A stretch of DNA of 64,000 nucleotides, taken from assembly GCA_902600245.1 (NCBI GenBank), contig CACKIQ010000002.1, positions 1 through 64,000 of the forward strand, given 5' to 3'. Below are positions 15,446 through 25,113 of this stretch, one piece after another. The translations under genes and the position numbers were made by a program. Each line of letters starts with the position of its first letter. Position 1 is the first letter of the stretch. The notes beneath the pieces were generated by a model. It saw only the letters and a list, made by a program, of their open reading frames with translations, ran no database searches and had not been told where the DNA came from. The stretch is from an uncultured Pelagibacteraceae bacterium. GTDB lineage: Bacteria; Pseudomonadota; Alphaproteobacteria; Pelagibacterales; Pelagibacteraceae.

Positions 15446-16411
15446 ATGGATATGACTTTAGTATACACAGTTATAGGGTTTGCCCTAGCTGGATATAGCG
15501 TAATCGCTAATGACTCAATTCAAACACTTGGTACCTTTATAGCCTCAAAAAAGAAGTGGTTTAAATGGTATATACTAGCTGGATCAGCATCTGCTGTTAT
15601 GATTTTTGCGTTAGCTTGGGGATGGTATGCGTATAATGGTGATATTTCTTACGGAAGATTAACTAGAATACCTTATCAAGAGATTCAATGGTATCATGCA
15701 GTAGCACCTGCGATACTGTTATTATTAACAAGAATTGGAATACCGGTATCAACAACCTTTTTGGTTCTTTCAGCATTTGCTTCAACAGTTGTGTTAGAAA
15801 AAATGTTGTTAAAAAGCGTTGTAGGTTATGGATTAGCAGCAATGGTTGCTTATATAGCCTGGATAGCAGTATCAAAGTTCATTAATGAAAAATTTGATGA
15901 AGTAGACGATAAATGGAGAGGATTTTGGAGAAACTCTGTTTGGATTTCATCAGGTTGGTTATGGTGGGTTTGGTTATCTCACGATGTAGCTAACATTGCA
16001 GTATATCTGCCTAGGCAATTAGATTTATCATTACTTTTAATTGTAATGGCTTATTTTACTTCTTTGTTATTTTACATTTTCTACATTCAAGGTGGACCAA
16101 TTCAAAAAGTTGTTCTTGAAAAAACAGGAACAAGATATGCAAGATCAGCTACAATTATTAATGTTATTTATGCTGCTGTTTTATTCTACTTTAAAGAGCT
16201 TAATGATTTACCAATGTCAACAACATGGGTGTTCGTTGGGTTATTGTGTGGTAGAGAACTTGCAATATCAACCATGAATAAAGACTATAAATTTAAGTAT
16301 GTCTTTCCTCTTATTGGTAAAGACTTTCTTAAAATGATTTTTGGATTAAGTGTTTCAGTAGGTATCGTTTTAGCGATCCACTACATTATTATCCCAAATA
16401 ACTGGTTTTAA
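15446..16411 (+). CDS. Atypical PiT-family inorganic phosphate transporter-like protein
   Basis: The 321 residues contain about eight membrane segments. The inverted-repeat signature of PiT carriers is recognisable: ANDSIQTLGTFIAS near residue 21, and SHDVANIAVYLPR in the second half. IPVSTTFLVLSAF and LPMSTTWVFVGLLCGRE correspond to the PiT pore segments. It is shorter and more divergent than standard Pit (about 400-500 aa). The predicted role is symport of phosphate, and possibly arsenate, across the inner membrane. Its proximity to arsC is suggestive, but a 259-bp gap separates them. Confidence 0.78.
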   Translation: MDMTLVYTVIGFALAGYSVIANDSIQTLGTFIASKKKWFKWYILAGSASAVMIFALAWGWYAYNGDISYGRLTRIPYQEIQWYHAVAPAILLLLTRIGIPVSTTFLVLSAFASTVVLEKMLLKSVVGYGLAAMVAYIAWIAVSKFINEKFDEVDDKWRGFWRNSVWISSGWLWWVWLSHDVANIAVYLPRQLDLSLLLIVMAYFTSLLFYIFYIQGGPIQKVVLEKTGTRYARSATIINVIYAAVLFYFKELNDLPMSTTWVFVGLLCGRELAISTMNKDYKFKYVFPLIGKDFLKMIFGLSVSVGIVLAIHYIIIPNNWF

Positions 16412-16420
16412 ATAAATCTT

Positions 16421-16453
16421 TATGGTCGTGTTATATTATTTAACACGGCCATA
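16421..16453. terminator. Shared hairpin between the convergent PiT-like and manC-like genes
   Basis: TATGGTCGTGTTA / TAACACGGCCATA pair over 13 bp (one G-U) around a 7-nt loop. The hairpin starts 10 bp past the PiT-like stop. Its right arm encodes the last codons and stop of the convergent manC-like gene (stop at 16436-16438). It could act in both directions. No long U-run is present on either side. Confidence 0.65.
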
Positions 16454-17641
16454 CACATCCTGATATCTAACAATATCACTTTCTTTCAAAATTGAGCCAA
16501 TTTGAGCTTCAACAATTTTAACAGGTTTTTTTCCTGAATTTTGAACTCTATGGATTGCTTCTAATGGAATGAATATATGTTCACCTGGCTTTTTAATTAT
16601 AATATCTTTATTAAGAGTTATTTTTGCATTTCCTTGTGTGACCAACCAATGTTCAGCTCTATGATGATGTTTTTGTAAACTTAAGATGCCTTTTGGTTTT
16701 ACATATAGTTCTTTTATTAAAAACTCTTTTCCTTCAAATAAATTAGTGTATCTACCCCATGGACGGTAATAGATATTTTTTTTCTTAATATATTTGTTTT
16801 TATTTTTGTCATACATCTTTAGAATTTCTTTCCAGCTACCAAGATCTGACCAAGGAATGTCTAATTTGATAGCGTTAATTTGTTTGGTTTTTTCTAAAAT
16901 TGCATAATCAAATGATTTGGCGATTGCTTTTATAAATGAAGCTTTATTTAAGCGATAAGTATTAGCTTTATATTTTGCTTTATTAACTGCATTTACACAA
17001 TTTTTATAAGTTTTAGGCTGATATTTTTTAAAGTTATTAATAATTGAATCTTTTCGAAGATAAAACATCCCTGAATTCCAATAACCTTTATTCTTTATAA
17101 TTTGTTTTGCTTTAGCTTCTTTTGGTTTCTCAATAAATCTAGTTACTTTATTGATATTACCTTTAATTTTTTTAGTTAAAAAATAACCGTAATCACTCGT
17201 TGGAGATTTAGGTTTAATTCCAAAAACAAATATATTTTCTTCATTAAGATTTGATTTATTTTTATTTATCGCCTTATTAAAAATACTCATTTTTTCAATC
17301 AAATGGTCTGCTGTAAAAAACATTAAAGGTTGATTGTCTGGAATATCTTTAATTAAAGCTGTACTTAATATAGCTGGTGCAGTGTTTCTTTTAGCTGGTT
17401 CAACAACAATTTTATATTTACTTATTTTGTTTTTTCTTAAATGCTGTTTTACTTTGCTTAAGTATTTCTTATTAGTGCTAATAATTGGAGAGTCATAAAT
17501 TGATGCTTTTGTTCTCTCAAGTGTTTTTCCAAGCAAAGTCCAATTACCAAAATCAATAAACTGTTTTGCTTGATGATTTTTAGAGTTAGGCCAAAGTCGA
17601 GTTCCAGCACCTCCACATAAAATAACTGGACGAATTTTCAT
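16436..17641 (-). CDS. manC: Mannose-1-phosphate guanylyltransferase with C-terminal cupin (ManC-like)
   Basis: The enzyme makes GDP-mannose from mannose-1-phosphate for surface glycans; a C-terminal cupin usually adds phosphomannose isomerase activity. The 401 residues start with ILCGGAGTRLWPNSK, the nucleotide-binding motif, and include FIEKP. They end with a cupin RPWGRYTNLFEG...QKHHHRAEHWLVTQG, whose clustered His/Glu are metal ligands. It is about 70 residues shorter than typical ManC (about 470) because the linker between the transferase (SDLGSWKEI) and cupin (YYRPWGRY) domains is almost gone. It follows ilvD by a 1-nt overlap. Confidence 0.9.
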   Translation of the reverse strand: MKIRPVILCGGAGTRLWPNSKNHQAKQFIDFGNWTLLGKTLERTKASIYDSPIISTNKKYLSKVKQHLRKNKISKYKIVVEPAKRNTAPAILSTALIKDIPDNQPLMFFTADHLIEKMSIFNKAINKNKSNLNEENIFVFGIKPKSPTSDYGYFLTKKIKGNINKVTRFIEKPKEAKAKQIIKNKGYWNSGMFYLRKDSIINNFKKYQPKTYKNCVNAVNKAKYKANTYRLNKASFIKAIAKSFDYAILEKTKQINAIKLDIPWSDLGSWKEILKMYDKNKNKYIKKKNIYYRPWGRYTNLFEGKEFLIKELYVKPKGILSLQKHHHRAEHWLVTQGNAKITLNKDIIIKKPGEHIFIPLEAIHRVQNSGKKPVKIVEAQIGSILKESDIVRYQDVYGRVK

Positions 17642-19359
17642 TAAATTTCTGAATAATCCTTAACTTCTTTTTTCTTACCTGGATGTGTTGGTGCACCTAA
17701 ATACGCAGGTCCAACTGTTTGTGCATATTTCCATAAAGTACCTGATCCAAAATCTGATTTTCTAGCCTTCCATTTTCTTTTTCTTGCAGCCATTTCTTTT
17801 TTAGAAAGTCTTACATTTATCGTTCCTTTTTTGGCATCGATATCAATGATATCTCCTGTACGTAAAAGGCCTATAGGACCCCCTAGAGCGGCCTCAGGGC
17901 CCACGTGACCGACACAAAAGCCTCTGGTAGCTCCAGAGAACCTACCATCAGTAATAAGGGCTACTTTCTCACCTTTTCCCTGTCCATAAATTGCACTTGT
18001 TGTCGATAACATTTCTCTCATACCTGGACCTCCAACAGGTCCTTCGTATCTAATTATAATTACGTCACCATCGTTATACTTTTTGCTTTGAACCGCTTTC
18101 ATTGCACTTTCCTCATTCTCAAAGCATCTTGCTTTACCAGTAAATTGTAATTTCTTAAGTCCTGCAACTTTAACAATTGCACCTTCTGGTGCTAAGTTTC
18201 CTTTTAATCCAACAACTCCTCCTGTAGGAGATAATGGATTTTTATAAGATCTCATTACTTTTTGTTTTGGATTAAATTTAATTCCTTTTAAATTTTCCTT
18301 CATAGTTTTTCCTGTAACCGTCATGCAATCACCATGAATATATCCACCTTCATATAAAGTTTTTAATAACATTGGAACACCACCTGCTAACCACATATCT
18401 TTAGCAACATATTTTCCACCTGGTTTTAAATCTGCAAGATAAGGTGTTCTTTTAAAAATTTTAGCAACGTCCATTAAATCAAATTTAATTCCTGCTTCAT
18501 TTGCAATAGCGGGTAAATGTAATCCTGCATTTGTTGAACCACCAGTAGCAGCAACAACTGTTGCAGCATTTTCTAAAGCTTTTCTTGTAACTATATCTCT
18601 TGGTTTAATTCCTTTTTTCAAAAGGTTCATAACTGTTTTACCACTAGCTTTTGCGTATTTATCTCTGTCTTCATATGGAGCTGGTGTTCCAGCTGAATAA
18701 GGAAGTGCTAATCCAATAGCTTCAGATACACATGCCATAGTATTTGCAGTAAATTGACCTCCACAAGCACCTGCACTAGGACAAGCAACTAATTCTAATT
18801 TTCTAAGTTCTGCAGCAGACATTTGACCTGTTGAATGTTTTCCAACCGCCTCAAATACATCTACAACTGTAACGTCTTTTCCTTTATATTTGCCTGGAAG
18901 GATTGATCCCCCATATATAAATACACTCGGTACATTCAATCTAACCATAGACATCATTAGACCTGGTAAAGATTTATCACATCCAGCAATCCCTACTAAT
19001 GCATCATAACAGTGACCTCTGACAGTAAGTTCTGCTGAGTCTGCAATTACTTCTCTAGATATCAATGAAGATTTCATTCCTTCATGACCCATTGCGATAC
19101 CGTCTGTTACAGTAATTGTACAAAATTCTCTTGGAGTTCCACCATTTGCTCTAACTCCTTTTTTAACTGATTGAGCTTGTCTCATTAAAGCAATGTTACA
19201 TGGAGCGGCCTCATTCCATGTAGAAACCACGCCAACAAAGGGTTTGGCCACATCTTTTTCAGTTTCACCCATAGCATAATAAAAAGATCTATGTGGAGCT
19301 CTATCTGCCCCTAGTGATGTATGTCTGCTTGGAAGTTTCTTTTTATTGAATTTAGCCAT
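17641..19359 (-). CDS. ilvD: Dihydroxy-acid dehydratase
   Basis: IlvD dehydrates 2,3-dihydroxy acids to the 2-oxo acids that precede valine, leucine and isoleucine. The 572 residues show the Fe-S cysteines in [14 protein letters not shown] and [16 protein letters not shown]. The conserved [19 protein letters not shown] is near the C-terminus. The start overlaps the valS stop by one base (TAATG), so the enzyme making the valine precursor is co-transcribed with the synthetase that uses valine. Confidence 0.96.
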   Translation of the reverse strand: MAKFNKKKLPSRHTSLGADRAPHRSFYYAMGETEKDVAKPFVGVVSTWNEAAPCNIALMRQAQSVKKGVRANGGTPREFCTITVTDGIAMGHEGMKSSLISREVIADSAELTVRGHCYDALVGIAGCDKSLPGLMMSMVRLNVPSVFIYGGSILPGKYKGKDVTVVDVFEAVGKHSTGQMSAAELRKLELVACPSAGACGGQFTANTMACVSEAIGLALPYSAGTPAPYEDRDKYAKASGKTVMNLLKKGIKPRDIVTRKALENAATVVAATGGSTNAGLHLPAIANEAGIKFDLMDVAKIFKRTPYLADLKPGGKYVAKDMWLAGGVPMLLKTLYEGGYIHGDCMTVTGKTMKENLKGIKFNPKQKVMRSYKNPLSPTGGVVGLKGNLAPEGAIVKVAGLKKLQFTGKARCFENEESAMKAVQSKKYNDGDVIIIRYEGPVGGPGMREMLSTTSAIYGQGKGEKVALITDGRFSGATRGFCVGHVGPEAALGGPIGLLRTGDIIDIDAKKGTINVRLSKKEMAARKRKWKARKSDFGSGTLWKYAQTVGPAYLGAPTHPGKKKEVKDYSEI

Positions 19360-21986
19360 TATATACCCTTTATTGTTACTGATATTTTCTCAATATCATT
19401 CTTTAAATTATTATAATTATTTTTTTCTTGTTCAACAATCTCTTTTGGAGCACGATCTACAAAACTTTTGTTCTCTAATCTTTGAGATATTTTATTCATC
19501 TCATGCTCTAATCTACTTTGTTTGTTTGTTAAATTTTCTTTTATTAATTTTAAATCAACATCTTTATCAAAATAAATTTTAAACAAATCACCAGAAACAA
19601 CCATTGTCGCAGCTGGTTTATCTAAATCCTTATCTAATATGCTGTTTATTCTTCCTAGTTTTTTTAGAATAATTTCATTCGTACTAATAAAGTCTTTTTG
19701 ATTTTTATTAATATTGCTTATTGATACATCAATAAATGAGCCTGGGCTTACATTTAGCTCATTTTTAAATGATCTAATCTCTGAAATAATGTTAATGATA
19801 TTTTCAACCTGTTCAGTGCTACTATCCCTATTTATTTCGCCAGATAACCAATTTTTAAGCATTAAATAATCACTACCGTCATTATCAAATTTATTTTTAA
19901 GCCAAATTTCTTCAGTAACAAATGGGATAAAAGGGTGTAACAAAATCAAAATTTGTTTGAATACGAAGGATGATACTTTTTTAACCTCTGTTTTAGCTTT
20001 TTCATCATCTGAAAAGAGTATTGTTTTAGATAGTTCTAAATACCAATCACAATAAGAATGCCATGCAAATTGATAAGCATTTTTAGCTGCTTCATCAAAT
20101 CTATAATCTTTAAGATTTTTTTCGATTTTATTTTTAGTTTCAATAAGTTCTGAATAAATCCATTTGTTGATATTTACATTTAAACTAGGAACTTTATCTA
20201 TATCTTTAAAATCACATTCATTAGTGATTAAAAAATTATTTGCATTCCATAATTTGTTTAAAAAATTTCTATAGCCTTTAACTCTATCCTCAGAAAGCTT
20301 AACATCTGTTCCTGGTGAAGCCATTGACAACAAAGTAAATCTAAGTGCATCTGCACTATATTTTTCAATTAAATCCAAAGGATCAATTACGTTTCCTTTC
20401 GATTTAGACATTTTCTGCCCCTTTTCATCTCTAACTAACGCATGAACATAAATATCCTTAAACGGTTCTTTGTTCAAAAATTCAGTTCCAAACATAATCA
20501 TTCTAGCTACCCAAAAAAAAATAATATCAAAACCTGTAACTAATACTGATGTTGGATAAAATTTATCAACATACTTATTATCATCTGGCCAACCAAGTGT
20601 AGCAAAAGGCCATAAGCCAGATGAGAACCAAGTGTCTAAAACATCTGGATCACGATTTAATTCAACATCTTTACCATAATGTTTTTTAGCTTGAAGTTTT
20701 GCATCACCCTCATTTTCTGCAACAAAAATTTTTTCATCAGGACCATACCAAGCAGGTATTTGATGTCCCCACCAAAGTTGTCTTGAAATACACCATGGTT
20801 CTATATTGTTCATCCATTGAAAATAAGTTTTTGACCAATTCTCAGGAAAGAAATTTGTCTTTTTTGAATTAACAACTTCTTTAGCTTTAACTGATAATTT
20901 ACCTGCATCAGCAAACCATTGTTCTGTTAGGAAAGGTTCAATTATTGAATTAGATCTATCTCCATAAGGAACTTTATTTTTAATATTCTCTTCTTTAACA
21001 AAAAATTCTTTTTCTTTAAGTTCTTTTAATATTTTTTTTCTTGCCTCAGACCTATCAAGGCCTACATAAGTTTGTGGAGCATTTTTATTTATTTTACCTG
21101 CTTCAGTAAAAATATTTATAATTTCAAGATTGTTTCTTTGCCCAACTTCATAGTCATTAAAATCATGAGCTGGAGTTATTTTTAATGCTCCAGTTCCTTG
21201 CTCAGGATCCGCATAGTCATCCTCTATAATTTTTATTTTTCTTCCAACTATTGGAATAGTAGCTGTTTTACCAACAAAAGATTTAAATCTTTCATCTTTT
21301 GGATTAACAGCAATTGCTGTATCGCCTAACATCGTTTCAGGTCTTGTTGTTGCAATTGTAATAAATTCTTCAGTCCCATCTATTGGATATCTGATGAAAT
21401 AAATTTTGGAATTTACCTCTCTTTGGTCTACCTCTAGATCTGAAATTGCTGTTTTTAGAACTGTGTCCCAATTAACCAATTTCTTATCTTTATAGATAAG
21501 TCCTTTATTATATAGATCCACAAAAACCTTGATTACTGACTTTGATAAATTCTCATCCATAGTGAAAGCATTTCTCGACCAATCACAAGAACAACCAAGT
21601 TTTTTTAATTGGTTAATTATTATGTCGCCATATTGCTCTTTCCATTCCCAAACTTTTTCAATAAATTTTTCTCTACCAATTTCATTTTTATCAATTTTTT
21701 CAGAACTTAATTTTTTTTCCACTAAAGCCTGTGTAGCTATACCAGCATGGTCTGTACCTGGTTGCCATAATGTTTCATAATTATTCATTCTGTGATAACG
21801 AATTAATAAATCTTGAATAGAATTATTGAGAGCATGACCCATATGCAAACTGCCAGTTACATTTGGTGGAGGAATTACAATTGAGAATTTTTTTGAATTT
21901 TCTTTAGGTTTAAAAAGACCATTTTTTTCCCAATAAGAATAAATTCTATTTTCTACATCAGAATGTATATATTTATCGCTACTCAT
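19359..21986 (-). CDS. valS: Valyl-tRNA synthetase
   Basis: This class I synthetase charges tRNA-Val and has editing activity. The 875 residues contain the HIGH motif in [18 protein letters not shown] (about residues 39-56) and an editing domain with [29 protein letters not shown] follows GQ near residue 530. A C-terminal tRNA-binding coiled coil occupies about residues 810-875. The gene lies divergent to the tRNA-Cys/Asn pair across a 124-bp gap and starts the valS-ilvD-manC transcript. Confidence 0.97.
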   Translation of the reverse strand: MSSDKYIHSDVENRIYSYWEKNGLFKPKENSKKFSIVIPPPNVTGSLHMGHALNNSIQDLLIRYHRMNNYETLWQPGTDHAGIATQALVEKKLSSEKIDKNEIGREKFIEKVWEWKEQYGDIIINQLKKLGCSCDWSRNAFTMDENLSKSVIKVFVDLYNKGLIYKDKKLVNWDTVLKTAISDLEVDQREVNSKIYFIRYPIDGTEEFITIATTRPETMLGDTAIAVNPKDERFKSFVGKTATIPIVGRKIKIIEDDYADPEQGTGALKITPAHDFNDYEVGQRNNLEIINIFTEAGKINKNAPQTYVGLDRSEARKKILKELKEKEFFVKEENIKNKVPYGDRSNSIIEPFLTEQWFADAGKLSVKAKEVVNSKKTNFFPENWSKTYFQWMNNIEPWCISRQLWWGHQIPAWYGPDEKIFVAENEGDAKLQAKKHYGKDVELNRDPDVLDTWFSSGLWPFATLGWPDDNKYVDKFYPTSVLVTGFDIIFFWVARMIMFGTEFLNKEPFKDIYVHALVRDEKGQKMSKSKGNVIDPLDLIEKYSADALRFTLLSMASPGTDVKLSEDRVKGYRNFLNKLWNANNFLITNECDFKDIDKVPSLNVNINKWIYSELIETKNKIEKNLKDYRFDEAAKNAYQFAWHSYCDWYLELSKTILFSDDEKAKTEVKKVSSFVFKQILILLHPFIPFVTEEIWLKNKFDNDGSDYLMLKNWLSGEINRDSSTEQVENIINIISEIRSFKNELNVSPGSFIDVSISNINKNQKDFISTNEIILKKLGRINSILDKDLDKPAATMVVSGDLFKIYFDKDVDLKLIKENLTNKQSRLEHEMNKISQRLENKSFVDRAPKEIVEQEKNNYNNLKNDIEKISVTIKGI

Positions 21987-22110
21987 TGATTTTAAAGTTT
22001 ATAATTTAATAATCTAAATTAACAATAATCAATTTGGATCGTTATTTAATAGACTAATAGAAAAAATTTATTATAAAAAGGCATCTGTAGCTATTAGCTA
22101 ATAATAAGAT

Positions 22111-22184
22111 GGCAACGTGGCGGAATGGTTACGCAGAGGATTGCAAATCCTTGTATCCCGGTTCGATTCCGGGCGTTGCCTCCA
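22111..22184 (+). tRNA. tRNA-Cys (anticodon GCA)
   Basis: The cloverleaf is complete. Acceptor GGCAACG pairs with CGTTGCC (22174-22180), the discriminator is U and the CCA end is encoded at 22182-22184. The anticodon GCA is at 22143-22145, in loop TTGCAAA, and the T-arm is GTTCGATTC. It lies 49 bp before tRNA-Asn in the same direction, so the two are probably one transcript. Confidence 0.96.
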
Positions 22185-22233
22185 AAAAAAATCTTGTTTT
22201 AGTTATAAAAAAAAGTAAGTTTGCTTTTTACAT

Positions 22234-22309
22234 TCCTCGGTAGCTCAGTTGGTAGAGCAGTTGACTGTTAATCAATTGGTCGCAGGTTCGAGTCCTGCCC
22301 GAGGAGCCA
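22234..22309 (+). tRNA. tRNA-Asn (anticodon GTT)
   Basis: The acceptor TCCTCGG pairs with CCGAGGA (22299-22305). The discriminator is G and the CCA end is encoded at 22307-22309. The D-arm TAGCTCAGTTGGTAGAGCA is canonical, the anticodon GTT is at 22267-22269 in loop CTGTTAA, and the T-loop is GTTCGAGTC. Confidence 0.97.
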
Positions 22310-22371
22310 CAAAAAATTATAGAAAAATTCTTAAGCTAAAAATTAAATATTTGGTCTTAATAAAATTTAAA

Positions 22372-22743
22372 TTAAACTGCTTTTGAAATTCCTGAACCTG
22401 AAATTTGTAAAGATTTATTAAATTTTAATTTTTGATCAGCATTAAGTTCTGAATATAATTTTACTAAAAAATTATAATTAACACTCATATGACCTTCTTG
22501 TGATTTTTCTAAATTTACTAGGTATTCTGAAAAATCTTCAAAGAAATAATTAATTGGAACTTTTAAATAATTTGCAAGTTGAAGTAATCTTATTGAACTT
22601 ACACCGTTAGTTCCTTTTTCATATTTTTGAATTTGTTGAAATGTAACATTTATTGCTTTAGCTACTTTTGTTTGAGTTAAACCTAAAGCTAATCTTCTAA
22701 GCTTAAGCTTGTTGCCCAAGTGTTTGTTGAAATTATCTTCCAT
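22372..22743 (-). CDS. XRE-family helix-turn-helix regulator
   Basis: The 123-residue protein has an N-terminal Cro/CI-type DNA-binding domain, about residues 10-65. The helix-turn-helix is LTQTKVAKAINVTFQQIQKY followed by EKGTNG. The C-terminal half is helical with no recognised domain. Similar short XRE regulators are widespread in Alphaproteobacteria, some in developmental or nitrogen control, but no target can be assigned. It lies downstream of aapP on the same strand, with a 189-bp gap that probably contains its own promoter. Confidence 0.87.
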   Translation of the reverse strand: MEDNFNKHLGNKLKLRRLALGLTQTKVAKAINVTFQQIQKYEKGTNGVSSIRLLQLANYLKVPINYFFEDFSEYLVNLEKSQEGHMSVNYNFLVKLYSELNADQKLKFNKSLQISGSGISKAV

Positions 22744-22932
22744 TAAGACCCCTCTTAATTAAATTTTATATTGCTCATTCAACCTATTTATTAATGCTAC
22801 TGCAATAGAAAAATTTATTTTTTTTTCAAAGAAAATTAGGTTTATTAAAACACTGTCAAGCATTAGTTGAACGTGAATTTAATATATTTAGATTGAACAT
22901 ATGTAAAATTATGGCTTATAAATTATATATTT

Positions 22933-23667
22933 TTATAAAATTTGACTTAAAAATAGCTTAGTTCTGTCATTCTTTGGGTTCGCAAAAAACTCTTTAGTTT
23001 CAGCTCTTTCCACAATCATTCCTTCATCCATAAAAATAACCTCATCGGCTACCTCTTTAGCAAATCCCATCTCATGTGTAACAACTATCATTGTCATACC
23101 TTGGTTTGCTAAATCAACCATTACGTCTAAAACTTCTTTAATCATCTCTGGATCTAGAGCTGATGTAGGCTCATCAAATAACATTATTTTAGGTTCCATG
23201 CAAAGAGCCCTAGCTATTGCAACCCTCTGTTGCTGACCACCTGATAATTGACCAGGAAATTTTTGCGCTTGATCTAGAATTTGAACTCTTTCTAAATGTT
23301 TTAAAGCTAATTCTTCAGCTTCTTTCTTTGGCATCTTTTTCACCCAAATAGGTGCAAGTGTACAATTATCTACAATAGACAAATGTGGAAATAAATTAAA
23401 CTGTTGAAACACCATTCCAACCTCTGCTCTAATTTGCTCAATATTTTTTGTATCTTCTGTTAAAGTATTTCCATCTACAATGATGTCACCTTGTTGATGC
23501 TCCTCTAATCTATTAATACATCTAATTAAAGTTGATTTACCTGATCCTGATGGGCCACAAACTACAATTTTTTCTTTAGGCTTAACCTCTAAATTTATAT
23601 CTTTTAAAACTTGGAAATCACCAAACCATTTATTTACATTTTTTATTTGAATAATACTTTCAGACAT
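22933..23667 (-). CDS. aapP: General L-amino-acid ABC transporter ATP-binding protein
   Basis: This is the ATPase of an Aap/Yhd-type polar and general amino-acid importer. The 244 residues contain Walker A (GPSGSGKST), the Q-loop region [13 protein letters not shown] and signature LSGGQQQRV. Walker B is [12 protein letters not shown], and the switch His is in [12 protein letters not shown]. The sequence is close to the GlnQ/AapP group. It ends the aapJQMP operon, 3 bp after aapM. Confidence 0.95.
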   Translation of the reverse strand: MSESIIQIKNVNKWFGDFQVLKDINLEVKPKEKIVVCGPSGSGKSTLIRCINRLEEHQQGDIIVDGNTLTEDTKNIEQIRAEVGMVFQQFNLFPHLSIVDNCTLAPIWVKKMPKKEAEELALKHLERVQILDQAQKFPGQLSGGQQQRVAIARALCMEPKIMLFDEPTSALDPEMIKEVLDVMVDLANQGMTMIVVTHEMGFAKEVADEVIFMDEGMIVERAETKEFFANPKNDRTKLFLSQIL

Positions 23668-23670
23668 AAT

Positions 23671-25113
23671 TTATCGCTCTGTTTTATATTTCTGTTCTAA
23701 ATTATAACTATACTTACTCATTGCATAACAAATAATCCAGAAAATTATTGCAGCAAAAACATAACCTTCCATAGCAAAACCTAACCACTCTGGATTAGTT
23801 TTGGCTAAATTTAACATTCCTACTATTTCTAATAGACCAACCACAAATATAAGGGGAGTATCTTTAACTAAAGCTAAAAAAGTATTAGCAATTCCTGGAA
23901 TTACTAATTTTAAAGCTTGTGGTAGAATTACAAATATATGCATTCTCCAATAACCCATTCCTAATGATTTTGCTGCCTCATATTGACCACGAGGCAATGC
24001 TTGTAATCCACCTCGAATAACTTCAGCAACATATGCGGCTTCAAATAAAGAAATTGCTATTATGCATCTCACTAATTTATCTATAAAAAAATCTGCAGGT
24101 AAAAACATTGGAAACATTACGGCAGACATAAATAAAACTGTTATTAATGGAACGCCTCTCCAAAATTCGATAAATCCAATTGATATATATCTTATTAACG
24201 GAAAATCAGATCTTCTACCTAACGCAAATGCCATTCCTATTGGAAAACAAAAAATTAAACAGAAAAAAGAAATTATAAAAGTAAGCGATAATCCACCCCA
24301 AGCTCCAGTTTCAACCCAATTTAATCCATCAAGTTTACCTAGTTCGATTAATTCCTCATAAAAAATAAAATATTTTAAAGCTATGTAGAGGGTAATTGGT
24401 ACAAATATAAAATAATAAAATTTAAATTTACTTGGAATAAAAAAACCAATAATAATTGAGATTACAGCTGCAATTATTCCGTAAGAAAAGTCAAAGAATA
24501 CTGGACCACCAGATATAAAAAAGAAAATAAATAGGAATGCTATAAATGGATAAATTACAACATAATATAAAGTTAAAAATTTTTTAAATTTTTCTGTGGC
24601 GAAAAACCCAACAGAGCCTAATAGTGCTAAAGCTATAAAAGATAAATTTATCCTCCATTGTTCAGCATTAGGATACATTCCATACATAAATCTTCTGAAC
24701 CATACTTTAATGTAGGTCCAACAAGCACCAGTTCCAGAACACACATCTTTACTTTCACCTGCAAAACTTGCATCAACAACAAACCAACTTAAAATTGGTG
24801 GTGTAGATTTAATAATTATAAAAATAATTAATAAAGATAAGATTGCGTTGAAATTATTTGTATTAATATTTTTATTAACTAGATCTAAAAACTTATAACC
24901 ACTATGCTCTATTCTTATAAAATGTAATCCTATAAATCCTAATATAAGTGGAATTATAAAGCTTAATGATGATGGTAAAAACCCAGTAATATTTAAACTA
25001 AAAAATGAATTTAGAAAAACATCAAAAACACTTATAACAAATAAAAAAGAACCCATGTATAAAAAGGTATTTATGTTTTCTTTGTTAGGTTTTAAAAAAT
25101 TAATTTTTGACAT
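23671..25113 (-). CDS. aapM: General L-amino-acid ABC transporter permease AapM
   Basis: This inner-membrane permease pairs with AapQ. The 480 residues have an N-terminal membrane region (to about 260) that is specific to AapM/YhdY, followed by the conserved permease core. The core includes IEFWRGVPLITVLFMSAVMF. The EAA loop RGGLQALPRGQYEAAKSLG contacts the ATPase. A large loop near residues 95-145 (DVCSGTGACWTYIKVW) matches the AapM architecture. It starts one base after aapQ ends. Confidence 0.93.
   Translation of the reverse strand: MSKINFLKPNKENINTFLYMGSFLFVISVFDVFLNSFFSLNITGFLPSSLSFIIPLILGFIGLHFIRIEHSGYKFLDLVNKNINTNNFNAILSLLIIFIIIKSTPPILSWFVVDASFAGESKDVCSGTGACWTYIKVWFRRFMYGMYPNAEQWRINLSFIALALLGSVGFFATEKFKKFLTLYYVVIYPFIAFLFIFFFISGGPVFFDFSYGIIAAVISIIIGFFIPSKFKFYYFIFVPITLYIALKYFIFYEELIELGKLDGLNWVETGAWGGLSLTFIISFFCLIFCFPIGMAFALGRRSDFPLIRYISIGFIEFWRGVPLITVLFMSAVMFPMFLPADFFIDKLVRCIIAISLFEAAYVAEVIRGGLQALPRGQYEAAKSLGMGYWRMHIFVILPQALKLVIPGIANTFLALVKDTPLIFVVGLLEIVGMLNLAKTNPEWLGFAMEGYVFAAIIFWIICYAMSKYSYNLEQKYKTER

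Noticed and set aside
22744-22932. Scattered GTTGAA/TTCAAC elements around the XRE gene promoter as possible operators
   Set aside because: Spacing is irregular and far apart; short motifs like this are frequent in A/T-rich DNA.
22916-22938. A/T-only inverted repeat at the end of aapP as a terminator
   Set aside because: It has no G-C pairs in the stem and overlaps the stop codon; too weak to support.
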